DNA from: Mesostigma viride
Lineage: Eukaryota > Streptophyta > Mesostigmatophyceae > Mesostigmatales > Mesostigmataceae
Length of the DNA stretch: 64,000 nucleotides
Assembly (NCBI GenBank): GCA_009746045.1
Contig: RPFO01000027.1
Span: 1,808,202 to 1,872,201, forward strand
Direction: 5' to 3'
The notes beneath the pieces are model-generated. The model was not told the origin of the DNA, did no database searches, and worked only from the letters and a program-made list of their open reading frames with translations. Shown piece after piece: positions 31,759 through 42,697 of this stretch; position 1 is the stretch's first letter, and every line of letters begins with the position of its first letter. A program made the translations under genes and the position numbers.

Positions 31759-31932
31759 AAAAGGCGCGAAAGTTTTGGCGCCACGCGTTCGTTCTACCTG
31801 TCTGCGTGCGGCACGGCGCAGGCGCGACGCGGTAAGTTTTGAACTTTGCGACCCAAAATGAAGCCCATGAAAAGTAGTTTGCGAGGTCGATTCGCAAAGA
31901 GGTTTGTCGCAAAGTGATTTTGACCACTACGG

Positions 31933-34077
31933 TAGGTTTGGGGCAGCGCTTCGTTTAGACTTTTTTCCACAGCCGGCACCGCGCCGGCAACAATTTTCCT
32001 TGGCCGGTAGCCGGCGAATGCCGGCCAATAGCCGGCGTAGGCCGGCCACGAGCTGGCCAAGTACCTGGCTCTGTGGACTGAGGAGTGTGGAGGCACTGAT
32101 GGAACGCGGGAATGCTGGTTGATAAACTTGATAGATGTTTGAAAACTACACTCCTCACATTGTTTGTTTTACTAAATAATTATGAGGCGCGGCGTCGACC
32201 ACCTGCAACGATAAATAAAACAAAAGATTCTTTTAATTTTTTTAAAAATAATTATTCCTGAGCGTACTCCCCTGTCGTTTTTCATAGCTACCAAACAAAC
32301 AAAGAAAGTGTAAATAAATATTCTTTGACTGCCCAACTGAAGCGCTTCTTTTGCGGTAAAAAACAAAGAATCTCTGGCTGAAAAATTTGCTCAGTTTTAC
32401 TAGCCGTCAAAAGAGCAGTGCAGCCTAGTGCAGCCGGCTGGGTAGCCTGGGTTATAAAACAAACAAAGAATTATTAAATTTCGCAGCTAGTTCAACGGTT
32501 GTTTGGTAACCAAACAAACAAACTAATCACTAATTAATTGGACGGGCACATTAGCACTTGCAACCAATAAAACGCTTTTTTCTAATTCCAAAATGGAAGG
32601 GGTGCCGGCGCTGCGGTGTTGTTGTTGTTGTTCTTGTTGTGTCCCACGCCGCACATGGGCACTCAGAGAATCTACAGAGGCCGAGGGCCGGATACCGTAT
32701 ATTAGGCTGCGGTGTAAGTTGTGTACCTTACAGCATGAGGTGGGCCCCGCCGCGCCGGCACCTAGGAGAGCCAGCCGTCTGGCCGGATCCGCGCCGGGTA
32801 CTTTTCTCCACAGCCGGATCCGTCCGGATCCGGCAGCCGGATCCGACGGATCCGGCTGTAAACGAAGCGCTGGTTTGGGGGGTATATTCGCCATAGCCTG
32901 GTAAATGCAACGTGCATTGAGAAAGTATCACGTGACTTTGGCGGGAAATTTTCGCTGGCGCGCGCGCGTAACGAGATATGGCTGTCAACGTGCCGTTATC
33001 AGGGAAATTTTGCGTCTCGCGGCTAGAAACGGTTTAGAATGTTGCTCAGAATGATGATGCGTGATTTTTGTATGTCAGGCATGGCCAGATTTTTAGGATT
33101 GGGAAAATACAGGTAGGAAAATACTGCCTTCTTGGTCGCCAGTGCCAGACGAGTCATCGCCTATCATATGTCGATTTTCTCATCCTCATGGCCGGGCAGT
33201 CTGCGCCAGCCCAAGCATCCAGGTTTGCTACGGGATGTCCGCTGCAGCATTTGCTGGGAATGCGGACACGTTTATAGGTCATCTTTGAACGGAACATCAA
33301 CCTGGTAATCATAAAGATTGCATGCATGTTGCGGCTATGGCTGTCTATGCCCATAGAGCAACGGTATGTGTGAGATATGGTGGTCCCGGCCAGCGGAATC
33401 CGGGCGGGACATGAACGAGCTATGTACGACAACGTATTTGCGTGTTGTTTGCAGCGGAATACGCCTCCCATGCATTATATATGACGATTTTATCCATGCA
33501 TACTTCAGCAAGCTTCCATGCTTGTTGTAGAGAGTGGCATTAGCCCTGAAAGTGCCCAGTTTATGGCATTTCTATGGAGTATGGCATTCCGTTAGTGCAG
33601 GTAGGCAACGTGTTTGTATTCCAGCACTTTTGGCAGCCTTTTATAGCTTGCTATAATGCATTATCGTGTTGCATGTCATAGATAGCTGTTTTCACGCGCG
33701 TAACCCACACACATATATGAGCACGTTATATAGGGGTAAAGGGTTATCCGGGTGGTCTGACCCAAGGAAACCCCCATTGGACTATCCAACTAAATTGTCC
33801 AATGTTGGTATTGAGGTTCCCTACCCTCCCTGGGAAAAAAGGGGGGGGTAAACTTTTCCTTGGAGAAAAAAGATCGTCTTTTGGCCAACTTTGACTAGAG
33901 CTATCATCCAAATGCTTTGATAAAGCCATGGTATTATTGCATATTCTGAAAGCCCTTGAAGTGTAGATACTCCTAGCATCTTGGTTGGGGGTATTCGGAG
34001 TTGTGGCCTGTGAGTTATGATTTTTCTCATTTTCAGGGGTATGAAAGTGCCAAAAATGGATCAGCGGACTATGGGTT
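31933..34077. other. Non-coding stretch
   Basis: No gene is recognised. CCGGC-rich near-palindromes lie at 31970-32060, AAACAAACAAAG motifs recur at 32280-32525, and five to six overlapping CCGGATCCG palindromes lie at 32783-32858. A GGGGGGGG run lies at 33841. Short ORFs show no family resemblance. Confidence 0.45.
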
Positions 34078-34119
34078 AATAAAGAGTCTGGTTACCCTGG
34101 AGTTCCACGGTTAATAGAA
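34078..34119. repeat. Second copy of the 40-bp DIRS-linked segment
   Basis: Matches 22853-22892 (TAAAGAGTCTGGTTACCCTG onward). Here it stands alone, with AT-rich sequence after it. Confidence 0.75.
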
Positions 34120-34292
34120 CCAATTTTTTATTTTTTTAAATCAATTTTTGGCGGTAGAGAGACCATGGAGGGACTGCCCGCTGCCCGCTGTAGACGCATA
34201 CTGTAGTTCGTAGAAGCGTACTCCTTCGCTGCACTCCGGAGAGGAATCGTGACGGACTGACGGTCTCCTTCGCTGCCCTCCAGAGAGGAGGC

Positions 34293-35020
34293 AGTTAAGT
34301 AATGCAATACGCATTACTTTTGCATACTTGCAAGTATGCAAAAGTAATGCGTATTGCATTACTTAACTAAAATTGGGCCGCGTGGGGAAATCCGGCGTTC
34401 CGCACACACCGCTCGTTACCGAGGTGACTCGATTAATTACGACTCGGCTATTCCCAGCCTCGCGCCGTAATTCCTATTTCGACTTGGCCTACCCGGCCTC
34501 CGCCAAACATAGAAATCCACAAATATTTCGACTCGGCCTCCCAGGCCTACCCGCCGCAAATATTTCCGTGCCTCCGAGAGGATTCGAACCCGGTACCCCA
34601 GGAGCGAACGCCAATCTTAGTTAAGTAATGCAATACGCATTACTTTTGCATACTTGCAAGTATGCAAAAGTAATGCGTATTGCATTACTTAACTAAGATT
34701 GGCGTTCGCTCCTGGGGTACCGGGTTCGAATCCTCTCGGAGGCACGGAAATATTTGCGGCGGGTAGGCCTGGGAGGCCGAGTCGAAATATTTGTGGATTT
34801 CTATGTTTGGCGGAGGCCGGGTAGGCCAAGTCGAAATAGGAATTACGGCGCGAGGCTGGGAATAGCCGAGTCGTAATTAATCGAGTCACCTCGGTAACGA
34901 GCGGTGTGTGCGGAACGCCGGATTTCCCCACGCGGCCCAATTTTAGTTAAGTAATGCAATACGCATTACTTTTGCATACTTGCAAGTATGCAAAAGTAAT
35001 GCGTATTGCATTACTTAACT
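34293..35020. mobile_element. Perfect 728-bp palindromic element, 5-bp target duplication
   Basis: The structure is P-U-P-U'-P. P is a 76-bp perfect palindrome (34293-34368, 34619-34694, 34945-35020). U (34369-34618, 250 bp) is followed by its exact reverse complement U' (34695-34944). The whole is symmetric about 34656.5. Both sides carry GAGGC directly next to P (34288-34292 and 35021-35025). U and U' each allow the same 83-residue ORF on opposite strands and contain GGGTTCGAATCC, a tRNA T-loop/B-box-like string, but no complete tRNA fold is seen. No transposase is present. It may be a foldback transposon; class unknown. Confidence 0.8.
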
Positions 35021-35206
35021 GAGGCCGCTAAAGCGGCCGCTCGCTGGGAGCTTTGCGCGGATTGGTTGGCAGTTCTTCCGTGCGCTTGGCGCTTCGCGCG
35101 GATTGGTGGTCAGTCAGTCCGCCCCTTCTGGATTGGCCGCGTACTCGGTGATGCCCTGAATAGTGTCGGATTACCTTACATTGCCAAATTAGTAATATAG
35201 ATTCTT

Positions 35207-35410
35207 GACATATCAACTGCCATGACCTTGACAAACCTTGACAGAACTTGACAAAAGCTTGACATGATAACATCAAAGGCTTGACAAACCTTGACAGAAT
35301 GTTGAAAGGTTGACAAAACCTTGACAATCTTTGAAATATCAACATATCAACACGGAAAAAAATGTCAATAAACTGACAAACCAAGGTGATGTGTCAAGAA
35401 ATGTCAAGAT
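35207..35410. repeat. CTTGACAAA direct-repeat array
   Basis: About ten copies of CTTGACA(A/G)A-type units occur in 200 bp, mostly in one orientation. The unit recurs in the 59-bp CACTA-end remnant at 18259-18317, which suggests a subterminal array of a third CACTA family. No CACTA terminus is visible next to it. Confidence 0.6.
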
Positions 35411-35581
35411 GTTAACAAACGAAGGCCAAAAAAATTGTTAACATGACAAAATGTCCACAAATGTTAACATGACAAACGTCAACATGACAACCCAAGGCGT
35501 AGCAAACTGACAAATCAACACCACGCACAGGTAAACTTATTTCATTAAAATCAACAAGTTCAAAAGACCACCTAAACCGAG

Positions 35582-36724
<1,143 letters not shown>

Positions 36725-36937
36725 GGCCTGGTATTCTCACCTAAACTGTCCCTATGTACCTCACAAGATGTAGGGAACTGCGAAACCACAGGAATACCTA
36801 GAGAAGAGCGCTTCCTGGCTCACGAAAAACTCGCCGATTGAGTGCTTGACGTTCACGTTTGATAATGCTGAACTGCGTTATCAAATCATTTGCGTTATCA
36901 AATCATCATCTGGCAGAGTCACGTCACTTGGTTGGTG

Positions 36938-36970
36938 CCGGGCCCGCTACAAAAAACGTAGCGGGCCCGG
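36938..36970. repeat. Perfect GC-rich hairpin, 13-bp stem
   Basis: CCGGGCCCGCTAC and its complement enclose the loop AAAAAAC. It has a terminator-like shape, but no adjacent gene explains it. Confidence 0.7.
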
Positions 36971-37031
36971 ACGTGATGTCGCTATTACACCACCCGACTT
37001 TTCATCGAGTCACTGTGAATGATATATATAT

Positions 37032-38020
37032 TAAAAATATAATTACTTACAGCAGAGTGAAATCACTCAAACCAAAGCAAACGCCCAGCTATAAACCTAT
37101 ATACAGAGCCATGTCAAAGCTCTATACTACGATAAGACCAATGGAAACGCCTAACGGGAGGAACCTAATAGCCCTGCTGCACCGCAAAATCAGCCCGCGT
37201 ACGGCGGAGCATGATGTCAGCCATGGCCCGAGTCAGCGCCACCGACAAGCGCTGACGCCAATATGACGTCCAGGTCCGCGCCGACCATGGGGCCCGCTGG
37301 CCCTCCAGGTCCAGCCGGTCCTCCCGGAGCCGGCAACACTCCTTGAAGAAGGCGGAGGTCAGGGGCCCCATGGCCCCAAACTCCTCCAGGACAAAGGGCA
37401 CCACACGATGGTGCCCGACGTCGCCGTAGGCCAGGAGCTTGGCCCGCTCCGCCCGGTCCGCCGTGTAACCTGCCGTGAGGGAGGCCCCAGCCACGTGGCT
37501 AAGAGCCAAGGGCCGCGCCACCGAAACGTCAATAAGCAGATGCCGGCCACCCCCCTCAAAGTCCAGCACCACGATGTCAGGCCGGTGGTTGGGGGAATAG
37601 AAGGCAGCGCCATCCGCATCCTCGGACCGGATGTTCGCGTGGGGGAAAACCGACCGAATCATGGCGAGCACCACCGTCAGGAGGACAGTGTGCAAATACA
37701 AATACCAATTCTGATTCTGTTGGCCCCCCATGCAGGCAAGGTAGTGAGTCCCGTGGGATCCAGCGGCTGCCCACAGCTACCACAAGGCCGCCCGGCCGGA
37801 ACAAGAGGCTGCGGGGCAAATAGCTGGTGCCGGAGCGCCACCGAGTAGTGGCTGGGAGCCAAGGCGAATGGGGGGCCATGGGAAGAGCACGAAGGTACGC
37901 CGAGCCCACACTCCGCAAGGAAAGCGAGAACAGCCACGCACGTCCCTGGGCGTTGAGGTCCGCGAAAAGAGCAATCCAATCAGCCGTGTGCAGAATACCC
38001 GCGGAGGTTTTCTGGTGTTT
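37032..38020 (-). mobile_element. LINE-1-family copy E, 5'-truncated
   Basis: Reverse-oriented copy closely matching 39331-40322. Its 3' end (TTAAAAATATAATTACTTAC on the plus strand) abuts GATATATATA and its truncated 5' end abuts ATATATATGAATG, so both flanks are (AT)n. No longer duplication is seen. Confidence 0.85.
37165..37731 (-). pseudogene. LINE-1 REL endonuclease fragment (copy E)
   Basis: The ORF keeps the end of the protein: the GGQQNQNWYLYLHT linker, the endonuclease core RPDIVVLDFEGGG...LLIDVSVARP and the end RRTRADFAVQQGY. Compared with copy D one base is missing between the knuckle and this ORF (CCCGTGGGATCC versus CCCCGTGGGATCC on the plus strand), so the knuckle is in another frame. 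Confidence 0.75.
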
Positions 38021-38034
38021 ATATATATGAATGA

Positions 38035-38852
38035 CGGGCTTGCTCTGGATACTACTGGGACGCACTACATCGCGTGCATGGGTGGCCAGCAGAACCAGAA
38101 CTGGTTCCTCTATCTCCATACCGCTCTCCTCCGGGTGGTGTGTGCCATGGTTCGGTCGGTCTTTCCCCACTCCACCATCAAGTGCGAGGACGCGGATGGG
38201 GCCGCCCTCTACTCACCCAACCATCGCCCCGACATTACCGTGCTTGACTACGACGGGCAGGGTTGCCACCTGCTCATCGATGTCTCCGTGGCTCGGCCGC
38301 TTTCCGGTCGCCACATCCTCCGGGCGGCTGTGGATGCCGGCGCTGCTGCCGCTGTGGCTGAGCGCGACAAGTTTGCCTCCTACGGCAATGTGGGGCCCCA
38401 CCGGGTCATCCCCTTTGTCCTTGAGGAGTTCGGGGCCATGGGCCCCAAGACAGCGGAGTTTTTCCACGAGTGCTGCCAGCGCCGTGAAGACCGCCTCGAC
38501 CTCGAGGGTCAGACCGCCCCGTGGTCGGCCCGCACGTGGTCCTCGTATTGGCGGCAGCGTCTGTCACTCGCCCTCACTCGCACCGTGGCTGATGTGTTAT
38601 TCCGCCGCACCCGGGCCGACTTTGTCGCGACCCATGCGGTCTAGATTCCTTCCAGGCCTGCATGGTGGGCCGGCAGCGCTGTTGCTGCGTGTAGTTTTGT
38701 GATGTATAGTTAGTTGTACCTTGTGCCGCTGGCGTGATCCTTGGATGTCTGTGTCAGATTACTATTAATTTCTTCAGGGTTATTCTCCCAGTTCTCGGGT
38801 TTTTCCTTATGTTGCATGCCTATCTCACCTCCGTAATCTATCATTCTCAATG
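38035..38852 (+). mobile_element. LINE-2-family copy F, 5'-truncated
   Basis: Starts inside the zinc knuckle (GGGCTTGCTCTGG), ends ...CATTCTCAATG against AATATATATGG. Matches copy C (12146-13214) closely. LINE-1 copy D later inserted exactly at its 3' (AT)n junction. No target duplication of its own is clear, perhaps because copy E rearranged the 5' flank. Confidence 0.82.
38046..38644 (+). pseudogene. LINE-2 REL endonuclease, end of protein (copy F)
   Basis: Open through LDTTGTHYIACMGG, SEVFPH-type linker, RPDITVLDYDGQG...LLIDVSVARP and the end FRRTRADFVATHAV. Truncated at the 5' side by incomplete insertion; otherwise the frame is open over this length. It differs from the LINE-1 family at many residues but keeps every motif, so the two families diverged under selection. 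Confidence 0.72.
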
Positions 38853-38867
38853 AATATATATGGCTGC

Positions 38868-40190
38868 GCTCATCCTCGCGTCGTTCACTGGCTCCGGGGC
38901 GCTCTTCCGTCTCAGGTCCGGCTGGCCGCCGAGGGCCACGACGAACGCATCCAGTCGGCCTTGGCGCAGCTGGTCCCGGGCCCCGACCTCCCGCCACATG
39001 CTATTCGCATTGCCTCCCTGCCTGCACGGATGGGTGGCTGCGGTCTGACTCGTGCCGCCCGGCTGGCCCCAGCAGCCTTTTTGGGCTCCGTCGCTCAGTC
39101 GTGGGCGGAAAGCTGCCGGCTCCTGCCCCTTTTGGCAACGGCAGCGCCTGACCTCCTGGACCCCAGCAGCCCTTTGCCCTTCGTCACCGCCATCCAGGAG
39201 GCCTATGCTGAGATCCAGCAGGCCTGTTCTCCCGTCCGTGCCGCTCAGGCGGTACAGCGCCACCTCCCTCGCGGCACTCCCTCGGTCGCCTCCGTTCAAT
39301 CTCCCGCCGCATTCCCTGCTCGCGTCATCGATAAACACCAGAAAACCTACGCGGGTATTCTGCACACGGCTGATTGGATTGCTCTTTTCGCGGACCTCAA
39401 CGCCCAGGGACGTGCGTGGCTGTTCTCGCTTTCCTTGCGGAGTGTGGGCTCGGCGTACCTTCGTGCTCTTCCCATGGCCCCCCCATTCGCCTTGGCTCCC
39501 AGCCACTACTCGGTGGCGCTCCGGCACCAGCTATTTGCCCCGCAGCCTCTTGTTCCGGCCGGGCGGCCTTGTGGTAGCTGTGGGCAGCCGCTGGATCCCA
39601 CGGGGACTCACTACCTTGCCTGCATGGGGGGCCAACAGAATCAGAATTGGTATTTGTATTTGCACACTGTCCTCCTGACGGTGGTGCTCGCCATGATTCG
39701 GTCGGTTTTCCCCCACGCGAACATCCGGTCCGAGGATGCGGATGGCGCTGCCTTCTATTCCCCCAACCACCGGCCTGACATCGTGGTGCTGGACTTTGAG
39801 GGGGGTGGCCGGCATCTGCTTATTGACGTTTCGGTGGCGCGGCCCTTGGCTCTTAGCCACGTGGCTGGGGCCTCCCTCACGGCAGGTTACACGGCGGACC
39901 GGGCGGAGCGGGCCAAGCTCCTGGCCTACGGCGACGTCGGGCACCATCGTGTGGTGCCCTTTGTCCTGGAGGAGTTTGGGGCCATGGGGCCCCTGACCTC
40001 CGCCTTCTTCAAGGAGTGTTGCCGGCTCCGGGAGGACCGGCTGGACCTGGAGGGCCAGCGGGCCCCATGGTCGGCGCGGACCTGGACGTCATATTGGCGT
40101 CAGCGCTTGTCGGTGGCGCTGACTCGGGCCATGGCTGACATCATGCTCCGCCGTACGCGGGCTGATTTTGCGGTGCAGCAGGGCTATTAG
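38868..40190 (+). CDS. LINE-1 C-terminal pol: thumb, zinc knuckle, REL endonuclease
   Basis: The frame is open for about 440 residues from the truncation point to TAG. Seen in order: a post-RT segment with SLPARMGGCGLTRAARLAPA, common in LINEs with C-terminal endonucleases; a helical linker; VGSAYLRALP; the knuckle CGSCGQPLDPTGTHYLAC (C-x2-C-x9-H-x3-C); and the endonuclease core RPDIVVLDFEGGG then LLIDVSVARP (PD...D). The RT palm itself lies upstream of the truncation and is absent. In R2- and NeSL-type LINEs this domain binds and nicks target DNA. Which LINE clade it belongs to needs the missing RT. Confidence 0.8.
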   Translation, partial: AHPRVVHWLRGALPSQVRLAAEGHDERIQSALAQLVPGPDLPPHAIRIASLPARMGGCGLTRAARLAPAAFLGSVAQSWAESCRLLPLLATAAPDLLDPSSPLPFVTAIQEAYAEIQQACSPVRAAQAVQRHLPRGTPSVASVQSPAAFPARVIDKHQKTYAGILHTADWIALFADLNAQGRAWLFSLSLRSVGSAYLRALPMAPPFALAPSHYSVALRHQLFAPQPLVPAGRPCGSCGQPLDPTGTHYLACMGGQQNQNWYLYLHTVLLTVVLAMIRSVFPHANIRSEDADGAAFYSPNHRPDIVVLDFEGGGRHLLIDVSVARPLALSHVAGASLTAGYTADRAERAKLLAYGDVGHHRVVPFVLEEFGAMGPLTSAFFKECCRLREDRLDLEGQRAPWSARTWTSYWRQRLSVALTRAMADIMLRRTRADFAVQQGY

Positions 40191-40324
40191 GTTCCTCCCG
40201 TTAGGCGTTTCCATTGGTCTTATCGTAGTATAGAGCTTTGACATGGCTCTGTATATAGGTTTATAGCTGGGCGTTTGCTTTGGTTTGAGTGATTTCACTC
40301 TGCTGTAAGTAATTATATTTTTAT
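38868..40324 (+). mobile_element. LINE-1-family copy D, longest copy
   Basis: Flanked by the 15-bp duplication AATATATATGGCTGC (38853-38867 and 40325-40339). Sense 3' end: CTGTAAGTAATTATATTTTT(AT). 5'-truncated. It inserted into the (AT)n at the 3' end of LINE-2 copy F. Confidence 0.9.
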
Positions 40325-40417
40325 AATATATATGGCTGCCTACAGCACCGCGCATGGTGTCCAAGTAAAATTATGGCGCTGCCAAGGTTGCGTACCTGCC
40401 GTTATCGCCTTGGTCTT

Positions 40418-41066
40418 AGTTAGCATTTTGGGCAACCAATATGCTAAGTGGATGCAGTTTGGAAAGACCTTTCCAACGCCGTGCTGACCGCCTGAAACAG
40501 ACAAGGGACAAGAAAGATATGAGGTCCCGAAGTCCTAGCCGTCCGTGGCCGACTGAGGTACAGTCCTCTGGTGTAGTGGACAGGACACGTGGCAGGCCGT
40601 GCCTGCGCAGGCTTAGCCTGACTATCACGTGACTGTGGTCCACGTAGACCAGAAGAGCAGCAGCCTGTGACTGGTGGACTACAGGAACTGGCACAGGTCT
40701 GCAAGGATACTAGGCCTTGCAGGCTTGTGACAGGTCCTGTACTTCCTAGGTTGCAGAGTCTAGGCAAATCCAGTTCGTCCTGGCTCTGCACTGATGCCAG
40801 TGGACGTTGAGGATTTGCTTGCCTGCCTGCACGTGCCTCGTCACACCGATGGGAACGAGGAACAACGCAAAGGATATAGCTTGGTCATGGGGGATGACCA
40901 GCTATCTTGGCAAGCACGAACCGAGGCTCCCACATTGGTCGTGGAACCGCTCACCGTGGTCGTGGCTTGGTGCACGGGTTAAAAGGTTGCTGCCTTTGCA
41001 ACTTTGGCTCATCCCGTTGTGTGGCGCGAGAGACCAGGAACTCACAGTTCTGGCTGTTCGCTAACT
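40418..41066 (+). repeat. 5' LTR, AGTT...AACT ends
   Basis: 649 bp with AGTTAGC/GCTAACT inverted termini. No initiator-tRNA-like primer site follows at 41067, unlike the other LTR elements here. Confidence 0.9.
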
Positions 41067-41100
41067 CGTACTATTGCATTTCTGTTGTGCAAGGTTTTTC

Positions 41101-41508
41101 ATGTCGGCCGAGGCTCGGGTCGAGACACCTGAGTCATCCCCCGGGCACGAAGCAGCTCCCGAGGCGCCAGCGCGCGAGAACGCGTTTTTCCCCTATTCCC
41201 ACCCATCCAACGCTTCTACGTTTGTGCAGGCCGCCTACGTTGCGAGGGGTCTTGCGGAAGGAGGTTGGGTTGCTGTGTTTGGAAACGCAGCAGGGCCGTC
41301 GGCAAACGACCCAGTGGTGATGAGGATAAGGGCGACGACGTCGCCAGGGGAGACGGGTCGGGTCTGCACGGAGCGGCTTGTCGCTATTCGCGACGAAATA
41401 GCTTCGTTGATCTACAGTTTGGAGGTCGCGTACCAGGGCGGGCACGTCACCATTCAGGCGCTGGACTTAGCGCGTGAAACGCTGGCCAGCTGGTGGCCAT
41501 TTGTTTAG
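41101..41508 (+). CDS. Unknown ORF a of the AGTT-LTR element
   Basis: 135 residues from ATG 41101 (MSAEARVETPESSPGHE). The first third is Pro/Glu-rich and disordered in appearance, and the rest is mixed helical (RLVAIRDEIASLIYSLEVAY). No family is recognised. The next ORF overlaps its end by 16 bp, so the two are tightly packed. It could be an N-terminal accessory of Gag or an independent product. No transmembrane segment is seen. Confidence 0.4.
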   Translation: MSAEARVETPESSPGHEAAPEAPARENAFFPYSHPSNASTFVQAAYVARGLAEGGWVAVFGNAAGPSANDPVVMRIRATTSPGETGRVCTERLVAIRDEIASLIYSLEVAYQGGHVTIQALDLARETLASWWPFV

Positions 41509-42299
41509 GTGGTACCAGATTGTACAACCACTGGGTGGCGACAAGCTCGCTGGGGGAGGGGACCGACGCGTCACATATTATACGGGACGCGCAGACGCGT
41601 GAAGCCGACAGTCCGTGGGATTCGGCTGAAGTGGTAGCTCAGACGTGTGAGCACCTGGTCAATATCTTGACCCAAGAGGCGCGTGGTCACGCCGATCACT
41701 GGGTGATCACGACACGACCAGCCGGCATTTGGTCGACCTTGGATACACCGAGGTTGCAAAGCAGGCCGGGGGCGTGTGGGCCAACGGTGACAGTCATCAC
41801 CGGTCGGGACGTCACCGACGAGGATTTTCACAGCGAGTTCGTGGATCGCCCCACGGGCATCATAGCTCGTTCGTCACAGCAGATTGACGAAGGGGACGGC
41901 ACAAACGAGGGCTACTCAGCTCGGCGTAGGGCGGAGTTGCATATCCCGTTTGAGCCAGAACACGACTTCGCTGAGATTGGTCGGGGGTCACGGAACGACA
42001 GGCGGGGTGGTGGCAGTCGGTGGGTCAGGAACCTGCAGTGGTATCGCCGTGGTAGTGCGCCTAGGCTGCCGGTGGAGCAGACACCAGCCGGGAGGCCGGT
42101 GAGCCGGGTATTAGGTCCTTACAACGCGGAGGAGGTCCGTTCAGTTCCGCGCGTAGGGACACCGGTGGCGCGCACAGCGCAGGAGCGTGAGGAGGAGGCC
42201 ATAGCTGAGGAGCGCCAGCGGCTTCTTCGGCAGCACCAGCGCTTGAGCCTGTTTTCCTTGTCTATCGCCTGTTTTGTTTTGCCATCCCACTGTATATAA
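41493..42299 (+). CDS. Unknown ORF b of the AGTT-LTR element
   Basis: 268 residues from ATG 41493. Middle part Arg-, Gly- and Asp-rich (RGSRNDRRGGGSRW). The end is helical (AQEREEEAIAEERQRLLRQH) and then a short hydrophobic tail. No family is recognised. Its TAA overlaps the ATG of the next ORF as TAATG at 42297-42301, a stop-start arrangement often seen with coupled reinitiation. Confidence 0.4.
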   Translation: MAICLGGTRLYNHWVATSSLGEGTDASHIIRDAQTREADSPWDSAEVVAQTCEHLVNILTQEARGHADHWVITTRPAGIWSTLDTPRLQSRPGACGPTVTVITGRDVTDEDFHSEFVDRPTGIIARSSQQIDEGDGTNEGYSARRRAELHIPFEPEHDFAEIGRGSRNDRRGGGSRWVRNLQWYRRGSAPRLPVEQTPAGRPVSRVLGPYNAEEVRSVPRVGTPVARTAQEREEEAIAEERQRLLRQHQRLSLFSLSIACFVLPSHCI

Positions 42300-42697
42300 T
42301 GCCTCGTGGCAAACCGGGAGACGGCGACAAGGGCGAGATGGAGGCACCGGCTGGAGCAAGCCAGGAGCCTCGGCAAGACAAGGAGCAGCTGGTGGGGGAG
42401 GCGATCCCAGCCAGCGAGGGCGATGGGGGAAAGAGACCAGGCAGCAAGAGACGGCACGAAGACTCGGTGGAGGAGGCGCGCAAGGCGCGGGCGCTAGGAG
42501 CATCTGATGCAATAACGGTGGCGAATGGGCAACCTGCCGTGGAGAAGCGTAAGAGGGACACCTCCGCTGACGGCAATGGTAAGAGGCCTCACGTGGATGT
42601 GCTCTCCCCTGTGCTTGCTGGCCCAAGTGGCGTTGTTACTGTGACACCCACTGTGGTGGAGCCGGTGAAGCGCTGCCAGGGTCGAGACCTCACATGA
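42299..42697 (+). CDS. Unknown basic ORF c of the AGTT-LTR element
   Basis: 132 residues from ATG 42299 (MPRGKPGDGDKGE). Lys/Arg/Glu-rich and probably disordered, with KRRHEDS and KRKRD patches that resemble nuclear-localisation signals. It overlaps Gag by ATGA at 42694-42697. No family is recognised; by position it could be an accessory or a leader part of Gag. Confidence 0.4.
   Translation: MPRGKPGDGDKGEMEAPAGASQEPRQDKEQLVGEAIPASEGDGGKRPGSKRRHEDSVEEARKARALGASDAITVANGQPAVEKRKRDTSADGNGKRPHVDVLSPVLAGPSGVVTVTPTVVEPVKRCQGRDLT

Larger units (their letters stand above)
25062..31932. mobile_element. TA-flanked TIR element (mariner-like MITE) split by Copia
   Basis: The ends CCGTAGTGGTCAAAATCAC and its inverted match (ending 31932) extend as about 40-bp inverted repeats containing TTTGCGAC motifs, and TA flanks both sides. 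Without the Copia insertion (25350-31758) the element is about 460 bp with no ORF. TA flanks and size fit a Tc1/mariner-type MITE, but no transposase supports the superfamily. Confidence 0.65.

Noticed and set aside
34373-34940. Identical 83-aa ORFs on opposite strands as a duplicated gene
   Set aside because: They exist because U and U' are exact reverse complements; composition and length give no sign of selection for the peptide.
36938-36970. Bacterial-type intrinsic terminator
   Set aside because: The hairpin is terminator-shaped, but there is no upstream gene, no U tract after it, and the sequence is eukaryotic.
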